Shown here: positions 33,301 through 43,524 of the stretch, piece after piece
Layout: every line of letters starts with the position of its first letter
Numbering within the stretch: position 1 is the stretch's first letter
Assembly (NCBI RefSeq): GCF_010729895.1
Contig: NZ_AP022612.1
Coordinates: 3,534,001-3,598,000, forward strand
Origin: Mycolicibacterium confluentis
GTDB taxonomy: Bacteria; Actinomycetota; Actinomycetes; Mycobacteriales; Mycobacteriaceae
Length of the DNA stretch: 64,000 nucleotides
Direction of reading: 5' to 3'
Made by a program: the position numbers and the translations under genes
The notes under the pieces: generated by a model
Databases searched by the model: none
The model's input: the letters and a program-made list of their open reading frames with translations, nothing else
Told to the model about the DNA's origin: nothing

Positions 33301-36300
33301 CTACTTGGCGTTGTCGTACTTGTCCATCGCGTCGTTGAGCCGCTGCAGCGCCTCACCGTAGTCGGCGAAGTTGCCGCTCTGCTGCGACTGCCGCACCGCC
33401 TCCATGGCCGACTTGATCTCCTGCAGGGCCGCAGACTTCGGTCCGGAGAGTTCCACCGGCCCGCTCGGACCTGGCACTGCCGCCGCCGGAGTGGGCACCT
33501 CAGGCACATTGCCCTGCGGCACATCGGCGTTGGCCGGTGACGCGGGCTTGTCTGCGGGAGGAGTGCTGCCGGGGGCGGGTGCGGGACCGGTCGCGGTCAC
33601 GCCCGCGCCCTTGCCGAAGATCTCGTCAAGCGCGTCACGGACCGTCGGCCCGTACCCGACCTTGTCGCCGTACAGCATGGCCACGCGGATCAGGCGGGGA
33701 TACGACGACGCGGCGTCGGTGTTGCCCGGCGAGGCGTAGACCGGCGCGACGTAGAGCAGACCGCCCTGGCCGACCGGCAGGGTCAACAGGTTGCCCCAGC
33801 GGATCCGGTTCTGGTTGTCACGACCGATGACACCCAGGTCCTGGGTGACCGCGGTGTCAGTGCTGATCGCGGTGAAGGCCAGCTTGGGACCGCGAACCGC
33901 GTCACCCGGAATGGTGAGCACGGTGATCCTGCCGTACGTCTCCGGGTCGGAACTCGCGCTCATGTAGGCGGCGAGGAACTCGCGGCGGAACCGGTTCATC
34001 GCGCTGGTCAACTGGAAGGACTCCGAGTTGTTGTCCAGCGCAATGTTCCTGGCCACGATGTAGTACGGCGGCTGATAGCTCGAGGCCGTCGGGTTCGGAT
34101 CCAGCGGGACGTCCCAGAAGTCCTGCGCCGAGAAGAACGTGATCGGGTCGTCGACCTGATACTTCGCCAGCAGCGCACGCTGAACCTTGAACAGGTCCTC
34201 CGGGTACCGCAGGTGCTCCTGCAGTTCCTTGGAGATGTCCGCCTTGGGCTTGACGGTGTCGGGGAAGACCTTCATCCACGCCTGCAGCACGGGGTCGGTC
34301 TCGTCCTGTGCGTACAGGGTGACCTTGCCGTCGTAGGCGTCGACCGTGGCCTTCACCGAGTTGCGGATGTAGGACACCTGCTTGTCGGGGATCAGGCGGT
34401 TGACCGCCACCTCGTTGGAGTCCACCGTGGTGTTCGACAGCGAGGTCAACTCCGAGTACGGGTAGTTGTCCAGCGTGGTGTAGCCGTCGACGATCCACAC
34501 CATCCGCTTGTTCACGATCGCCGGGTACACGCTGGTGTCGGCGGTCAGCCACGGCGCCGCGGCCTTGACGCGCTCCACCGGGTCGCGGTTGAACAGGATC
34601 TTGCTCTCCGGTCCGATCACATTGGAGAACAGGAAGTTCCGTTCGGCGAACTTCGCGGCGAACACCGATCGGGCCAACCAGTTGCCCAGCGGCACACCAC
34701 CGGATCCGGTGTAGGTGTAGTTCTTGGTCTCGGTGTTGGTCTCGTAGTCGTACTCGCGGTCGGCCCCGTTGCTGCCGACGATCGCGTAGTCCGACGGTGC
34801 GGCCGCGATGATCGGGCCGAAGTAGACGCGGGGCTGATCCAGCGGGGCGGGTCCGGGTGACACCACACCGCCGTTGGCGCCGACGACGCTGGCCAGGAAC
34901 TCGGGGTAGCCGCCGTTCTGGTTGGGGTCGTTGGCGATTCCGCGCACGGTGTTGGCCGGCGAGGCGATGAAGCCGTTGCCGTGGGTGTAGACCGTGTGGC
35001 GGTTGATCCAGTCGCGCTGGTTGTCGGTGAGCCGCTCGGGGTTGAGTTCACGTGCGGCGACGACGAAGTCACGCAGTTCACCGCCGGGCAGCGAGTACCG
35101 GTCGATGGACAGGTGCTCGGGGAAGCTGTAGAAGTTCTTGCCCTGCTGGAACTGCGTGAACGCGGGGCTGATGATCGTGGGGTCCAGCAGTCGGATGTTG
35201 GAGATGGTGGCGCGGTCGGACGCGATCTGCTGGGCCGACGTCGGCGCGTCGCCACTGTAGTTGCGGTAGGTCACGACGTCGTCGGTGAGCCCGTACGCCT
35301 GTCGCGTGGCGCTGATGCTGCGACTGATGTACTCGCTCTCCTTCTGAGCGGCGTTGGGCTTGACGCTGAACTGCTCGACGACCAACGGCCATCCCGCGCC
35401 GACCACGAGCGACGACAGCAGCAGCAGCACCAGGCCGATCGCCGGGATGCGCAGATCGCGGAGCACCAGCGCCGAGAACACCGCCACGGCGCAGATCAGT
35501 GCGATCGCCAGCAGGATCAGCTTCGCCGGCAGCACCGCGTTGATGTCGGTGTAGCCCGCGCCGGTGAACGGCTTGCCCCCGCGCGTGTGGCTGAGAAGTT
35601 CATAGCGGTCCAGCCAGTAGGCGAGCGCCTTGAGCAGCACCATGACACCGACGAGCGCGACCAGTTGGATGCGGGCGGCCTTGGTGACCACACTGCCGCG
35701 GTTGGCCAGCCGAATGCCGCCGAAGATGTAGTGCGCCACCAGGTTGGCCGCCAACGCGAGGAACACCGCGAAGAACAGCAGGGACAGGACCGTCCGGTAG
35801 AACGGCAGGTCGAAGGCGTAGAACCCGAGGTCCTTGCCGAACTCGGGGTCGGTGACACCGAAGTCGCCGCCGTGCAGGAACAGCTGGATCTGCTTCCAGT
35901 TGTTCTGCGCCACGAACCCGGCGATCAGCCCGACGAAGGCGGGGACGCCGAGCCCGATCAGCCGGAGCCTGGTCAACACCGTCGTGCGGTAGCGCGCGAC
36001 GGGATCGTTGGGCCCGGCGGCCGGGACGAACACCGGCCGGGTGCGATAGGCCAGCGCCAGGCCGGCGAACACGATCGCGCCCATCAGCAGGAATGCCGCG
36101 AGGAACAGCACGAGGCGGGTGACGATCTCGGTGGTGAACACCGAGCGATACCCCAACTCGCCGAACCACAGCCAGTTGACGTAGGTGTCGATCAGTCGTG
36201 GACCGAGCAGCAGCAGCACCACGGCCACAACTGCGATCGCTATCAATACTCGACTACGCCGAGTCAGGTTCGGCATCTTTGCGGCCGGCCGCATTCCCAC
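33301..36300 (-). CDS. UPF0182 family membrane protein (Rv3193c-like)
   Basis: 999 aa from the GTG at 36298-36300, giving [19 protein letters not shown], the arrangement seen in the tuberculosis homologue. About seven membrane helices lie in residues 18-330, followed by a very large extracytoplasmic region with many aromatic residues ([33 protein letters not shown]). A Pro/Ala-rich linker at about 900-955 and a short helical tail rich in Gln and Asp follow. Function is unknown; the family is conserved in actinobacteria and cyanobacteria. Gene order with the PDZ protease and DUF2342 gene matches M. tuberculosis. Confidence 0.92.
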   Translation of the reverse strand: MGMRPAAKMPNLTRRSRVLIAIAVVAVVLLLLGPRLIDTYVNWLWFGELGYRSVFTTEIVTRLVLFLAAFLLMGAIVFAGLALAYRTRPVFVPAAGPNDPVARYRTTVLTRLRLIGLGVPAFVGLIAGFVAQNNWKQIQLFLHGGDFGVTDPEFGKDLGFYAFDLPFYRTVLSLLFFAVFLALAANLVAHYIFGGIRLANRGSVVTKAARIQLVALVGVMVLLKALAYWLDRYELLSHTRGGKPFTGAGYTDINAVLPAKLILLAIALICAVAVFSALVLRDLRIPAIGLVLLLLSSLVVGAGWPLVVEQFSVKPNAAQKESEYISRSISATRQAYGLTDDVVTYRNYSGDAPTSAQQIASDRATISNIRLLDPTIISPAFTQFQQGKNFYSFPEHLSIDRYSLPGGELRDFVVAARELNPERLTDNQRDWINRHTVYTHGNGFIASPANTVRGIANDPNQNGGYPEFLASVVGANGGVVSPGPAPLDQPRVYFGPIIAAAPSDYAIVGSNGADREYDYETNTETKNYTYTGSGGVPLGNWLARSVFAAKFAERNFLFSNVIGPESKILFNRDPVERVKAAAPWLTADTSVYPAIVNKRMVWIVDGYTTLDNYPYSELTSLSNTTVDSNEVAVNRLIPDKQVSYIRNSVKATVDAYDGKVTLYAQDETDPVLQAWMKVFPDTVKPKADISKELQEHLRYPEDLFKVQRALLAKYQVDDPITFFSAQDFWDVPLDPNPTASSYQPPYYIVARNIALDNNSESFQLTSAMNRFRREFLAAYMSASSDPETYGRITVLTIPGDAVRGPKLAFTAISTDTAVTQDLGVIGRDNQNRIRWGNLLTLPVGQGGLLYVAPVYASPGNTDAASSYPRLIRVAMLYGDKVGYGPTVRDALDEIFGKGAGVTATGPAPAPGSTPPADKPASPANADVPQGNVPEVPTPAAAVPGPSGPVELSGPKSAALQEIKSAMEAVRQSQQSGNFADYGEALQRLNDAMDKYDNAK

Positions 36301-36379
36301 AGGTGGACTCCCGGTCAGTGCTGATCAGACAGTGCCCCAACTGTACGCAACGTCCGCACGCACCGACCGAGGCGCCCGA

Positions 36380-37402
36380 CTAACAGCGCGGAGGTTCGCC
36401 ACCGGCTGAAAGGGTGTTCAACGCGTCGACCGCCCCGGCGAGCGTCTCGACCTTCACCAGTTCCATGCCGTCCTGGGCACCTGAGCGCGCCTCGTCGCAG
36501 TTCTCCGCCGGTGCCAGGAACACCGTCGCGCCGGCCTCCTTGGCGGCCAGCATCTTGTGCGTGATGCCGCCGATGCCACCGACTTTGCCGTCGCCGCCGA
36601 TGGTCCCGGTGCCCGCGACGAACTCCCCGTGGTTGAGATCTCCGGTGGTCAGCTTGTCGACCACGGCGAGGCTGAACATCAGCCCCGCCGACGGACCGCC
36701 GATGTTGGCCAGGTTGAAGTCGATCGAGAACGGCGCCCACGGCGCGTCCCGGACACCCACCCCGACGTAGCCGTAGTCCCGGTCGTCGTTGGATCCCAGC
36801 GTGATGGTCGCGGTCCCGGGCGCTTCGTTCTTGCGGCGGAAGTCGACGACCACCTGATCGCCCGGTTTGGTCTTCTTCAGCAGTGACGTGAAGGCCTCGA
36901 CGTCGGCGACGGGCGTGCCGTTGACGGCGTCGATCGCGTCACCCGAGGACAGCTTGCCCTTGGACGGGCCGTCGTCGTTGACCGTCTCGACGGTGACGGC
37001 CCGCGGGTAGTCGAGGAAGCCCAGCGCGGCGTACTCGGCGGTGTCCTCGGAGTTCTTGAACTCCTCCTTGTTGGCCTTGTCGACGTCGTCGCGGCTCTTC
37101 TCGGGCGGGTACACCAGATCGCGCGGGACGAGCTGTTCGCGGCCCGACAGGTACATCGTCAGCGCCTGGCCGAGCGTCAGCCCGTCGCGCTGCGACACCG
37201 TGGTCATGTTGAGGTGTCCCGAGGTGGGCTTGACCTCGGTGCCCTCGATAGCGACGACCTGTTTGCCGTCGTACTCACCCAGAGTGTTGAACGTGGGTCC
37301 GGGCCCCAGCGACACGAACGGCACAGTCACCACCGCCAGCAGCGCACCGAACACCACGATCGGCACCAGCGCGACCACCAACGTCAGAATCCGCCTGTTC
37401 AC
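36380..37402 (-). CDS. PDZ-containing Lon-type serine protease (Rv3194c-like)
   Basis: 340 aa from the GTG at 37400-37402 (MNRRILTL); a GTG six codons upstream is possible. A membrane anchor spans about residues 5-32. A PDZ domain (about 120-205; LSSGDAIDAVNGTPV) precedes a Lon C-terminal protease domain (about 212-340). The catalytic dyad is visible: Ser238 in GGPSAG and Lys283 in THKML. The active site would face the periplasmic side. It is divergent from the DUF2342 gene across 84 bp (37403-37486) and probably co-transcribed with the UPF0182 gene 79 bp downstream. Confidence 0.93.
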   Translation of the reverse strand: MNRRILTLVVALVPIVVFGALLAVVTVPFVSLGPGPTFNTLGEYDGKQVVAIEGTEVKPTSGHLNMTTVSQRDGLTLGQALTMYLSGREQLVPRDLVYPPEKSRDDVDKANKEEFKNSEDTAEYAALGFLDYPRAVTVETVNDDGPSKGKLSSGDAIDAVNGTPVADVEAFTSLLKKTKPGDQVVVDFRRKNEAPGTATITLGSNDDRDYGYVGVGVRDAPWAPFSIDFNLANIGGPSAGLMFSLAVVDKLTTGDLNHGEFVAGTGTIGGDGKVGGIGGITHKMLAAKEAGATVFLAPAENCDEARSGAQDGMELVKVETLAGAVDALNTLSAGGEPPRC

Positions 37403-37486
37403 GCCGCCCAGATTAACCACGCGGGTTCACTGAGAGCGTGACCGGCGGGCGCGCAACCCGTTGAACCGGTGAGTACCGTTGAAGCC

Positions 37487-38851
37487 ATGTCCGACCAGCC
37501 CTTCGGGTTCTCCCCCGGCGACGATCCAGACCGCGACAAACGCAAGAAGGATTCGGGCGGCCCCTCCGATCCGTTCGGGTTGGGCTCAGGAGACATGCCC
37601 GACCTTGGGCAGATCTTCACCCGGTTGGGCCAGATGTTCTCCGGTGCGGGCACCGCGATGTCCAGCGGCACCAGCAGCGGCCCGGTCAACTACGACCTGG
37701 CGCGCCAGTTGGCCAACAGCTCCATCGGCTTCGTCGCGCCCATCCCGGCCGGCACCACGGCCGCCATCTCGGACGCCGTCCGACTGGCCGAGACCTGGCT
37801 CGACGGCGCCACGGCGCTGCCCGCCGGCACCACCAAGACCGCCACCTGGACGCCGACGGACTGGATCGACAACACGCTCGACACCTGGAAACGCCTGTGC
37901 GATCCCGTAGCCGAGCAGATCTCCACGGTCTGGGCCTCAGCGCTGCCCGAAGAGGCCAAGACCATGGCGGGCCCGCTGCTGTCGATGATCTCCCAAATGG
38001 GCGGCATGGCGTTCGGTTCGCAGCTTGGTCAGGCGCTGGGCCGGCTGTCCCGCGAGGTCCTCACGTCCACCGACGTCGGCCTGCCGCTGGGCCCGGCCGG
38101 CACCGCCGCGCTGATGCCCGAGGCCGTCGAGGAGTTCGCGTCCGGACTCGAGCAGCCGCGCAGCGAGGTCGTGACGTTCCTGGCGGCGCGTGAGGCCGCG
38201 CATCATCGCCTGTTCAGCCATGTGCCGTGGCTGTCCAGCCAGCTGCTCAACACCGTCGAGTCCTACGCCAAGGGCATCAAGATCGACATGAGTGGCATCG
38301 AAGAACTGGCCCAGGGCTTCAACCCCGCTTCGATGACCGACCCGGCGGCCATGGAGCAGCTGCTCAACCAGGGCATCTTCGAACCCAAGACCACACCGGA
38401 GCAGGCCGCCGCGCTGGAACGGCTCGAGACGCTGCTCGCCCTGATCGAGGGCTGGGTGCAGACCGTGGTGTCCGCGGCCCTGGGCGACCGGATCCCGGGC
38501 ACCGCGGCGCTCAGCGAGACGCTGCGTCGCCGTCGTGCCAGCGGCGGACCGGCCGAGCAGACCTTCGCCACGCTCGTCGGACTCGAACTGCGGCCACGCA
38601 AGCTCCGTGAGGCCGCAAGCCTGTGGGAGCGGCTGACCGAGGCCGCCGGCATGGATGCCCGCGACGCGGTCTGGCAGCACCCCGACCTGCTGCCGTCGGC
38701 CTCCGACCTCGACGACCCCGCGGGCTTCATCGACCATGTCATCGGCGGCGACACCAGCGGCATCGACAGCGCTATCGCCGAACTGGAGAAACAGCTTCGC
38801 GACGAGGCGGAGTCCAAAGACCCCAAGGATCCCGAGGACCCGCAGGCCTGA
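37487..38851 (+). CDS. DUF2342 zincin-like protein (Rv3195-like)
   Basis: 454 aa from the ATG at 37487; a GTG 18 bp upstream is an alternative. An N-terminal Gly/Ser/Pro-rich stretch precedes a helical body typical of the DUF2342/Zincin_2 family, with the segment AAREAAHHRLFSHVPW around residue 230 carrying the Glu/His/His residues thought to hold metal. A second conserved part is ALGDRIPGTAALSETLRRRR. Family members are annotated as zinc-dependent proteases but I know of no proven activity. The C-terminus is highly acidic (KDPKDPEDPQA). Synteny with M. tuberculosis supports the assignment. Confidence 0.9.
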   Translation: MSDQPFGFSPGDDPDRDKRKKDSGGPSDPFGLGSGDMPDLGQIFTRLGQMFSGAGTAMSSGTSSGPVNYDLARQLANSSIGFVAPIPAGTTAAISDAVRLAETWLDGATALPAGTTKTATWTPTDWIDNTLDTWKRLCDPVAEQISTVWASALPEEAKTMAGPLLSMISQMGGMAFGSQLGQALGRLSREVLTSTDVGLPLGPAGTAALMPEAVEEFASGLEQPRSEVVTFLAAREAAHHRLFSHVPWLSSQLLNTVESYAKGIKIDMSGIEELAQGFNPASMTDPAAMEQLLNQGIFEPKTTPEQAAALERLETLLALIEGWVQTVVSAALGDRIPGTAALSETLRRRRASGGPAEQTFATLVGLELRPRKLREAASLWERLTEAAGMDARDAVWQHPDLLPSASDLDDPAGFIDHVIGGDTSGIDSAIAELEKQLRDEAESKDPKDPEDPQA

Positions 38852-38902
38852 CCTGTGGATCGCTGACCACGCGGCACCCGGTCCGCGTGGCACAGTCCGG
38901 CC

Positions 38903-39745
38903 ATGACGCGCCGGATCAGCCTCGACCCCTCGATGCCCGTGCTGCTGCGGCCCGACGGCGCCGTGCAGGTCGGCTGGGATCCCCGGCGCGCCGTCCTGGT
39001 CCGCCCACCGCGCGGCCTCACCGCCGGCGGCATGGCCGGGGTGCTGCGCCACATGCGCTCCCCCGTCGAGGTCGGTGACCTCACGGCCGAAGCCACCCGC
39101 CTGGGCCTGACCGACGCAGGAGAACTGACCGCCCTGATCGACGCCCTGGAGTCCGCGGGCGTGGCCAGCGCCGACGCACCCCGCAGAACCGGACGCGCGG
39201 CCGCCATCCGTGTGCACGGTCGCGGTCCGCTGACCGACGTGCTGGTCGACGCACTGCGCGGCACCGGTGTGCGCGTCAGCCACAGCAGCCAGCCACACGC
39301 CGCGGTCCGGGCCGAGAAGACCGACCTCGTCGTCCTCGCCGACTACCTCGTCGCCGACCCGCGGATGGTGCGCGACCTGCACGCGGCGCAGGTGGCGCAT
39401 CTGGCGGTGCGGGTGCGCGACGGCACCGGGGTGGTCGGACCGTTGGTCATTCCGGGCGTCACCAGTTGTCTGGTGTGCGCCGATCTTCACCGCATCGACC
39501 GCGATGCGGCGTGGCCTGCGCTGGCGGCGCAGCTTCGGGACACCGTCGGCATGGCCGATCACTCGACCGTGCTGGCCACCGTCGCGCTGGCGATGGGTCA
39601 GGTGCAGGCGGTCGTCGCTGCGGTCGACGGGTCAGCGACGCATGCCGCCGCCCCCTCCAGCCTGTCGGCCACCCTGGAGTTCGACGTGCGTGCCGGCAGC
39701 ATCGCGACGCGCCGATGGCCCCGGCATCCACGGTGCTCATGTTGA
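38903..39745 (+). CDS. Cyclodehydratase/ThiF-like protein (Rv3196-like), TOMM-related
   Basis: 280 aa. The first 90 residues resemble a leader-binding winged helix (VLVRPPRGLTAGGMAGVLRH); the rest is an E1/ThiF-like fold lacking a clear ATP loop. GVTSCLVCADLHRIDRD is the typical CxxC block of TOMM (thiazole/oxazole-modified microcin) cyclodehydratase C-proteins, and the protein ends HPRCSC, supplying the second Cys pair for a zinc site. No YcaO partner or precursor peptide is visible nearby. It may bind a peptide for an enzyme elsewhere or have another role. Its 3' end overlaps the convergent VWA gene by 9 bp. Counterpart of Rv3196. Confidence 0.75.
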   Translation: MTRRISLDPSMPVLLRPDGAVQVGWDPRRAVLVRPPRGLTAGGMAGVLRHMRSPVEVGDLTAEATRLGLTDAGELTALIDALESAGVASADAPRRTGRAAAIRVHGRGPLTDVLVDALRGTGVRVSHSSQPHAAVRAEKTDLVVLADYLVADPRMVRDLHAAQVAHLAVRVRDGTGVVGPLVIPGVTSCLVCADLHRIDRDAAWPALAAQLRDTVGMADHSTVLATVALAMGQVQAVVAAVDGSATHAAAPSSLSATLEFDVRAGSIATRRWPRHPRCSC

Positions 39746-41428
39746 GGCACGGCGGGTCCTTGGTGCCGCGAGCTCTCGCAGCGCACCCAGAAACAGCTCG
39801 TCCATCCGCGGGCTCAGTTCGGCCAGCGCCGCGCCGCTGGCATGGCTGACCGAGCCGAAGACGCGTTCCAGTGCCTCGGCCTCGGTGGCGGAGCCGACCG
39901 AAAGGCACAGACACGCAACGCCATCCATCCGGAGCTCTTCGAGTGCCCGGCGCGCGTCGGCCTCCGCGTACCGGCCCTCGTAGCCGTCGTCATACGGGTG
40001 CCCGTCGGAGAGCACCAACAGCAACCGGTTCGGGGTGCCGGCCTGTTCCTTGAGGATCTCCCCCGCACCCCGGATCGCCGCGCCGAGGCGCGTGTAGTCG
40101 CTCGGCTGAAGCTGGTTGAGCCGGGCCCGACTGAGAGCGCTGAACCGCTGCTCGAAGGACTTGATCGCGGGCAGGTGGACGGCGTTTCGCCCTTTGGAGC
40201 GGAAGGCGTAGACCGCGACCCGGTCACCGAGATCCTCCAGCGTCGCCGCGATCGTGGCGGCCGCCCGCCTCTGATGGTCGTGCACGGCAAGGCCTTCCGG
40301 GTCGGCATCGGTGGCCGATCCGGAGGCGTCGAGCAGGATCAGAACCCCGAGATTGCGGGCGATCCTGCGGTGCTCGGTGTACACGTGCTCCGGCGGTGAG
40401 CAGCCCGACCGGAGTTCGACGGCGAAGTCGGTGAGTGCCTCGATGTCGAGGTCGTCGCCATCGGGTCTGCGCCGCAACGCCTTCGGCCCCAGACCGACTC
40501 GGGACAGCCGTCGCCGCAGGACCTCGTCGTGCGCGATGCCTGCCGCGGAGACGTCCGCCGCCGCGGTGAACGGATAGTCGATGACGCGGCACCAGTCGGG
40601 CCGGTACTGCTGCTTGAAGACGTCCCACTCGGGGTGCAGAGCGCCGCCGACACCCACGGCGGCACCGGGATTGGCGTGGTCGGTGAAGTGGATGCGGGTG
40701 GGCGCCGGACGCGCATCGGGTCCGGCCGAGCGCCCGCGCCTGGCGGCGCCGACCCGCAACTCCGCACCGCCGGGGTTGTCCGCCGTCGAACCCGAGGAGG
40801 TGCCGAGCAGCTTTCGCAGGAAGTCGCCGACAGACTGGGAGTTGAACAGCGGATTGTCGAAGAGTTTGAGGATCCGGCTCTCCTCGGCTGGGCCATCGTC
40901 ATCGTCATCGTCTTCGTCTGCGGCGGTGACGATCTCGAAGCGCAGGTCGGCCTCCGTTGGCGGCGTGCCCGCTGGCCCGGACGGTGACGACACCTGACCC
41001 GGCTTGAGGGCGCCGAACCACGCGGGTGGGTCGGGCACCGGCGTACGGCCGCGCGCCAGGTCGAGGGATTCGGCCGCCGAGGACGTCCACGGCGCGCCGC
41101 CGGGATGCACCTCGGCCGCCAGCGGCACCCGGGCGGCCAGGTCGGTGAGCACGCGGTGACCCTCGATCGCCAGGTAGCGACGGGCCCACGCGGCCCGAAC
41201 CCGCAGGGGCCGGATCAGGGCAGGGTCGAGACTTCCGGCACCGAGCAGGCCGCTTTGGACCAGGACCTCGCGGCGCTGCAGATCCACCGACCCGTCGCGG
41301 GTGACGAACACGACCCGGCCGTCGGTGTGCGCGGGCTGCCCCGCGGGTGCCTCCGCGACGTCGACGGAGCGACCCGCGAGGTGCGTGGCCAGCAGTCGGA
41401 GGTGTTCGGGGCCCGGCGAATCGGTCAC
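39737..41428 (-). CDS. VWA-domain protein of the NorD/CoxE type
   Basis: 563 aa, GTG start overlapping the NorQ-like gene's TGA. The N-terminal half is variable with a run of Asp residues (about 172-178). The C-terminal VWA domain contains the MIDAS motif DASGSATD near residue 365, then VLSDGHPYDDGYEG. NorD/CoxE proteins work with a MoxR/NorQ ATPase to insert metal or remodel a metalloenzyme. Here the partner ATPase is directly upstream, but no nitric-oxide reductase, CODH or RuBisCO gene is near, so the client is unknown. Confidence 0.88.
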   Translation of the reverse strand: MTDSPGPEHLRLLATHLAGRSVDVAEAPAGQPAHTDGRVVFVTRDGSVDLQRREVLVQSGLLGAGSLDPALIRPLRVRAAWARRYLAIEGHRVLTDLAARVPLAAEVHPGGAPWTSSAAESLDLARGRTPVPDPPAWFGALKPGQVSSPSGPAGTPPTEADLRFEIVTAADEDDDDDDGPAEESRILKLFDNPLFNSQSVGDFLRKLLGTSSGSTADNPGGAELRVGAARRGRSAGPDARPAPTRIHFTDHANPGAAVGVGGALHPEWDVFKQQYRPDWCRVIDYPFTAAADVSAAGIAHDEVLRRRLSRVGLGPKALRRRPDGDDLDIEALTDFAVELRSGCSPPEHVYTEHRRIARNLGVLILLDASGSATDADPEGLAVHDHQRRAAATIAATLEDLGDRVAVYAFRSKGRNAVHLPAIKSFEQRFSALSRARLNQLQPSDYTRLGAAIRGAGEILKEQAGTPNRLLLVLSDGHPYDDGYEGRYAEADARRALEELRMDGVACLCLSVGSATEAEALERVFGSVSHASGAALAELSPRMDELFLGALRELAAPRTRRAST

Positions 41429-42261
41429 GGTCGTGGCAGCAGGGCCTCGACCAGTTCGCCGAGCGCTCGGACGACGTCGCGGTCGTCGGAGAGCGCCTCG
41501 ACGATTCCGGCCCGCACGGCGCGGCGCAGGCTCAGACCTTCGGCGACCAGACCCCCGGCCAGGATGAGCATGCGCGTCGAGGACACCTCGCGCAGCGGTG
41601 ACCCGTCGATGTTGCGGATCGCGGTGCCGATCGACACCAACACGTGCGCGGTGGCGGCGTCGACTCCGGCCTCGTGCGCGACGATCTCGGCCTCCACCTC
41701 CGGCGGCGGGAAGTCCAACTCGATGGCCACGAACCGCTGCCGCGTCGACTCCTTGATGCTCTTGAGCACGCTCTGGTAGCCGGGGTTGTAGGAGATCACC
41801 AACTGGAAGCCGGGGGCGGCGGACAATGTGGTGCCCAGCCGGTCAATGGGAAGCTCGCGGCGGTGGTCGGCGAGCGGGTGGATCACCACCGTGGTGTCCT
41901 GACGTGCTTCCACGATCTCATCGAGGTAGCAGATGGCACCGGTGCGCACGGCCCGCGTCAGCGGTCCGTCGACCCACACCGTCTCGCCGCCCTTCAGCAG
42001 GAACCGACCCACCAGGTCCGCCGACGTCATGTCCTCGTGCCCCGCGACGGTGATCAGGTCCCGGCCGAGTTCATGGGCCATGGCCTCGATGAACCGGGTC
42101 TTGCCGCACCCAGTCGGGCCCTTCAGCAGGACCGGTGACCCGCGCCGCGCGGCCGCCCGGAAGACCTCCGCCTCGTCACCGACGGAGCGATAGAACGGTG
42201 TACCAGTGCGGTTTTCGACGACGACGCCGTTATCGGTGAGCAACTCAGCCGCGCCCTTCAT
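41425..42261 (-). CDS. MoxR-type AAA ATPase (NorQ/CbbQ-like)
   Basis: 278 aa from the ATG at 42259-42261; the open frame to 42714 overlaps the AveC-like gene and is not real. Walker A is GPTGCGKT (48-55), Walker B is ICYLDEIVEAR, and a NorQ-type C-terminal helical domain follows (STRMLILAGGLVAEGLSLRRAV). It hydrolyses ATP to drive remodelling or cofactor insertion with the NorD-like VWA protein, to which it is coupled by GTGA. It overlaps the AveC-like gene by 17 bp. Confidence 0.92.
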   Translation of the reverse strand: MKGAAELLTDNGVVVENRTGTPFYRSVGDEAEVFRAAARRGSPVLLKGPTGCGKTRFIEAMAHELGRDLITVAGHEDMTSADLVGRFLLKGGETVWVDGPLTRAVRTGAICYLDEIVEARQDTTVVIHPLADHRRELPIDRLGTTLSAAPGFQLVISYNPGYQSVLKSIKESTRQRFVAIELDFPPPEVEAEIVAHEAGVDAATAHVLVSIGTAIRNIDGSPLREVSSTRMLILAGGLVAEGLSLRRAVRAGIVEALSDDRDVVRALGELVEALLPRP

Positions 42262-43417
42262 GCGGCACCACCGCCGGCATCTCCACACCGTCGGGCAGGA
42301 CGAGTTCACCGTCGGTGTTGACGTAGCCGGAGTGCTTGGTGGGGATGGGCAGCGACGGGTCGGGGCACGGCCGGTCGGTGCCATCGCCGCAGATGCCGGA
42401 GGTGAAGTACGAGCGCTTCTGCACGTCCTCGGGCCACGGGTCGGCATGCGTGGCCATGAACTGCGCCGGAACGATGTAGAACACGAAGAACGAGGCACTG
42501 ACCGCGGCGAAGATCGCCAGGAACCGGACGAACTGCTGCTTGGCGAAACCACCGCGGACGTTGTCGAGCCCCTTCTCGACGACCGTGCGGCCACGGTCAT
42601 CGGTGAAGAAGCGCAGGCAGCACAGCGCGGCCTGCACGCCGCCCCACATGAGTCCCTCGTAGATGGGCCACTGGTAGTAGGTGCCCGCGTTGATGGACAG
42701 CGACTGGATGGCACCGGGGAAGGTGTACATGCCCAGCGGCATGAGGATCAGGCCCTCCATGATGAAGTCGAAGACGAACCCGAATGCGAACGCGACCCCG
42801 ATCAGGCCCTTGGTGCCGATGTTCGGCCAGCGCTGCTGGGCCTTGCGCATGAACCAGCAGCCCAGAATCGTGCACAGCAGCACGCCGAACGCGTAGCCGG
42901 ACACGTTGATCCCCAGCGGTTCGGCCACCTGCGCACCCGGCCGTTCGGGCGACATCCAGCCCGGGACGTGAGGCGCCCACGAGCCCATGTTGAAGGCCCA
43001 GGCGTTGTAGGTGCACCACGTGTTGATGTAGTTGAGCAGCGGGTCCTGGAAGAAGAACAGGCCCGTGGACACCATGATCATGCCGTCGAGGGTGATCCGC
43101 CGCTCACGTCGCCACGGCCGGATGATGAACCACCAGATCGCGACCGGGAACAGCGCCGGCGAGCCGATCTGCCACATCATCAGGGCGATCTTCATGAACG
43201 TCGGCGGATCCGTCGGCCCGGGATCCACCGGCGTGAAGTAAGGGCCGGTGATCCACCGGATCCACACATAGACCTGGAGGGCCAGGATCAGCCCGCCGGC
43301 CGTGGCCCAGATCTTGACCCGGCGCGCCGAACCGGTGACCGACGTCGGCCCATGGAGGTTGCCGACCGTGCTCAGGTCCTCCGAGATCGCAGGCTTCTTG
43401 TCCGACAGTTCACTCAC
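42245..43417 (-). CDS. AveC-like (spirocyclase family) membrane protein
   Basis: 390 aa with a GTG start behind GGAGGGG. About seven membrane helices with aromatic-rich loops: NYINTWCTYNAWAFNMGSW, then PVAIWWFIIRP before it and GTYYQWPIYEGLMWGG after it. This is the pattern of the AveC family. In avermectin producers AveC forms or dehydrates the spiroketal, but mycobacterial homologues are numerous and of unknown role. It is first in an operon with NorQ-like and NorD-like genes, overlapping by 17 bp, and divergent from a TetR gene, the likely repressor. Confidence 0.82.
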   Translation of the reverse strand: MSELSDKKPAISEDLSTVGNLHGPTSVTGSARRVKIWATAGGLILALQVYVWIRWITGPYFTPVDPGPTDPPTFMKIALMMWQIGSPALFPVAIWWFIIRPWRRERRITLDGMIMVSTGLFFFQDPLLNYINTWCTYNAWAFNMGSWAPHVPGWMSPERPGAQVAEPLGINVSGYAFGVLLCTILGCWFMRKAQQRWPNIGTKGLIGVAFAFGFVFDFIMEGLILMPLGMYTFPGAIQSLSINAGTYYQWPIYEGLMWGGVQAALCCLRFFTDDRGRTVVEKGLDNVRGGFAKQQFVRFLAIFAAVSASFFVFYIVPAQFMATHADPWPEDVQKRSYFTSGICGDGTDRPCPDPSLPIPTKHSGYVNTDGELVLPDGVEMPAVVPHEGRG

Positions 43418-43464
43418 ACCGACCCCTCCATCCGTCGCGCACCGAAAGCGCGACCCCCGGAAAT

Positions 43465-43502
43465 ATACCCATGAGTATCTGGATGACTCAATGGGTTCTG
43501 AG
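43465..43502. promoter_or_regulatory. AT-rich divergent promoter/operator zone (AveC-like / TetR)
   Basis: ATACCCATGAGTAT (43465-43478) is a near-palindrome with two mismatches. CTCA ... TGAG (43487-43502) is inverted around eight bases. They lie between the AveC-like GTG and the TetR ATG, in the only AT-rich block of 43418-43524. One of them is plausibly the TetR operator. Confidence 0.35.
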
Positions 43503-43524
43503 AAACCTATGGCACACTTCGGTC

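Noticed and set aside
41425..42714. Longer version (429 codons) of the NorQ-like ATPase
   Set aside because: The extra N-terminus lies over the AveC-like gene and has no ATPase sequence; the ATG at 42261 gives the normal family length.
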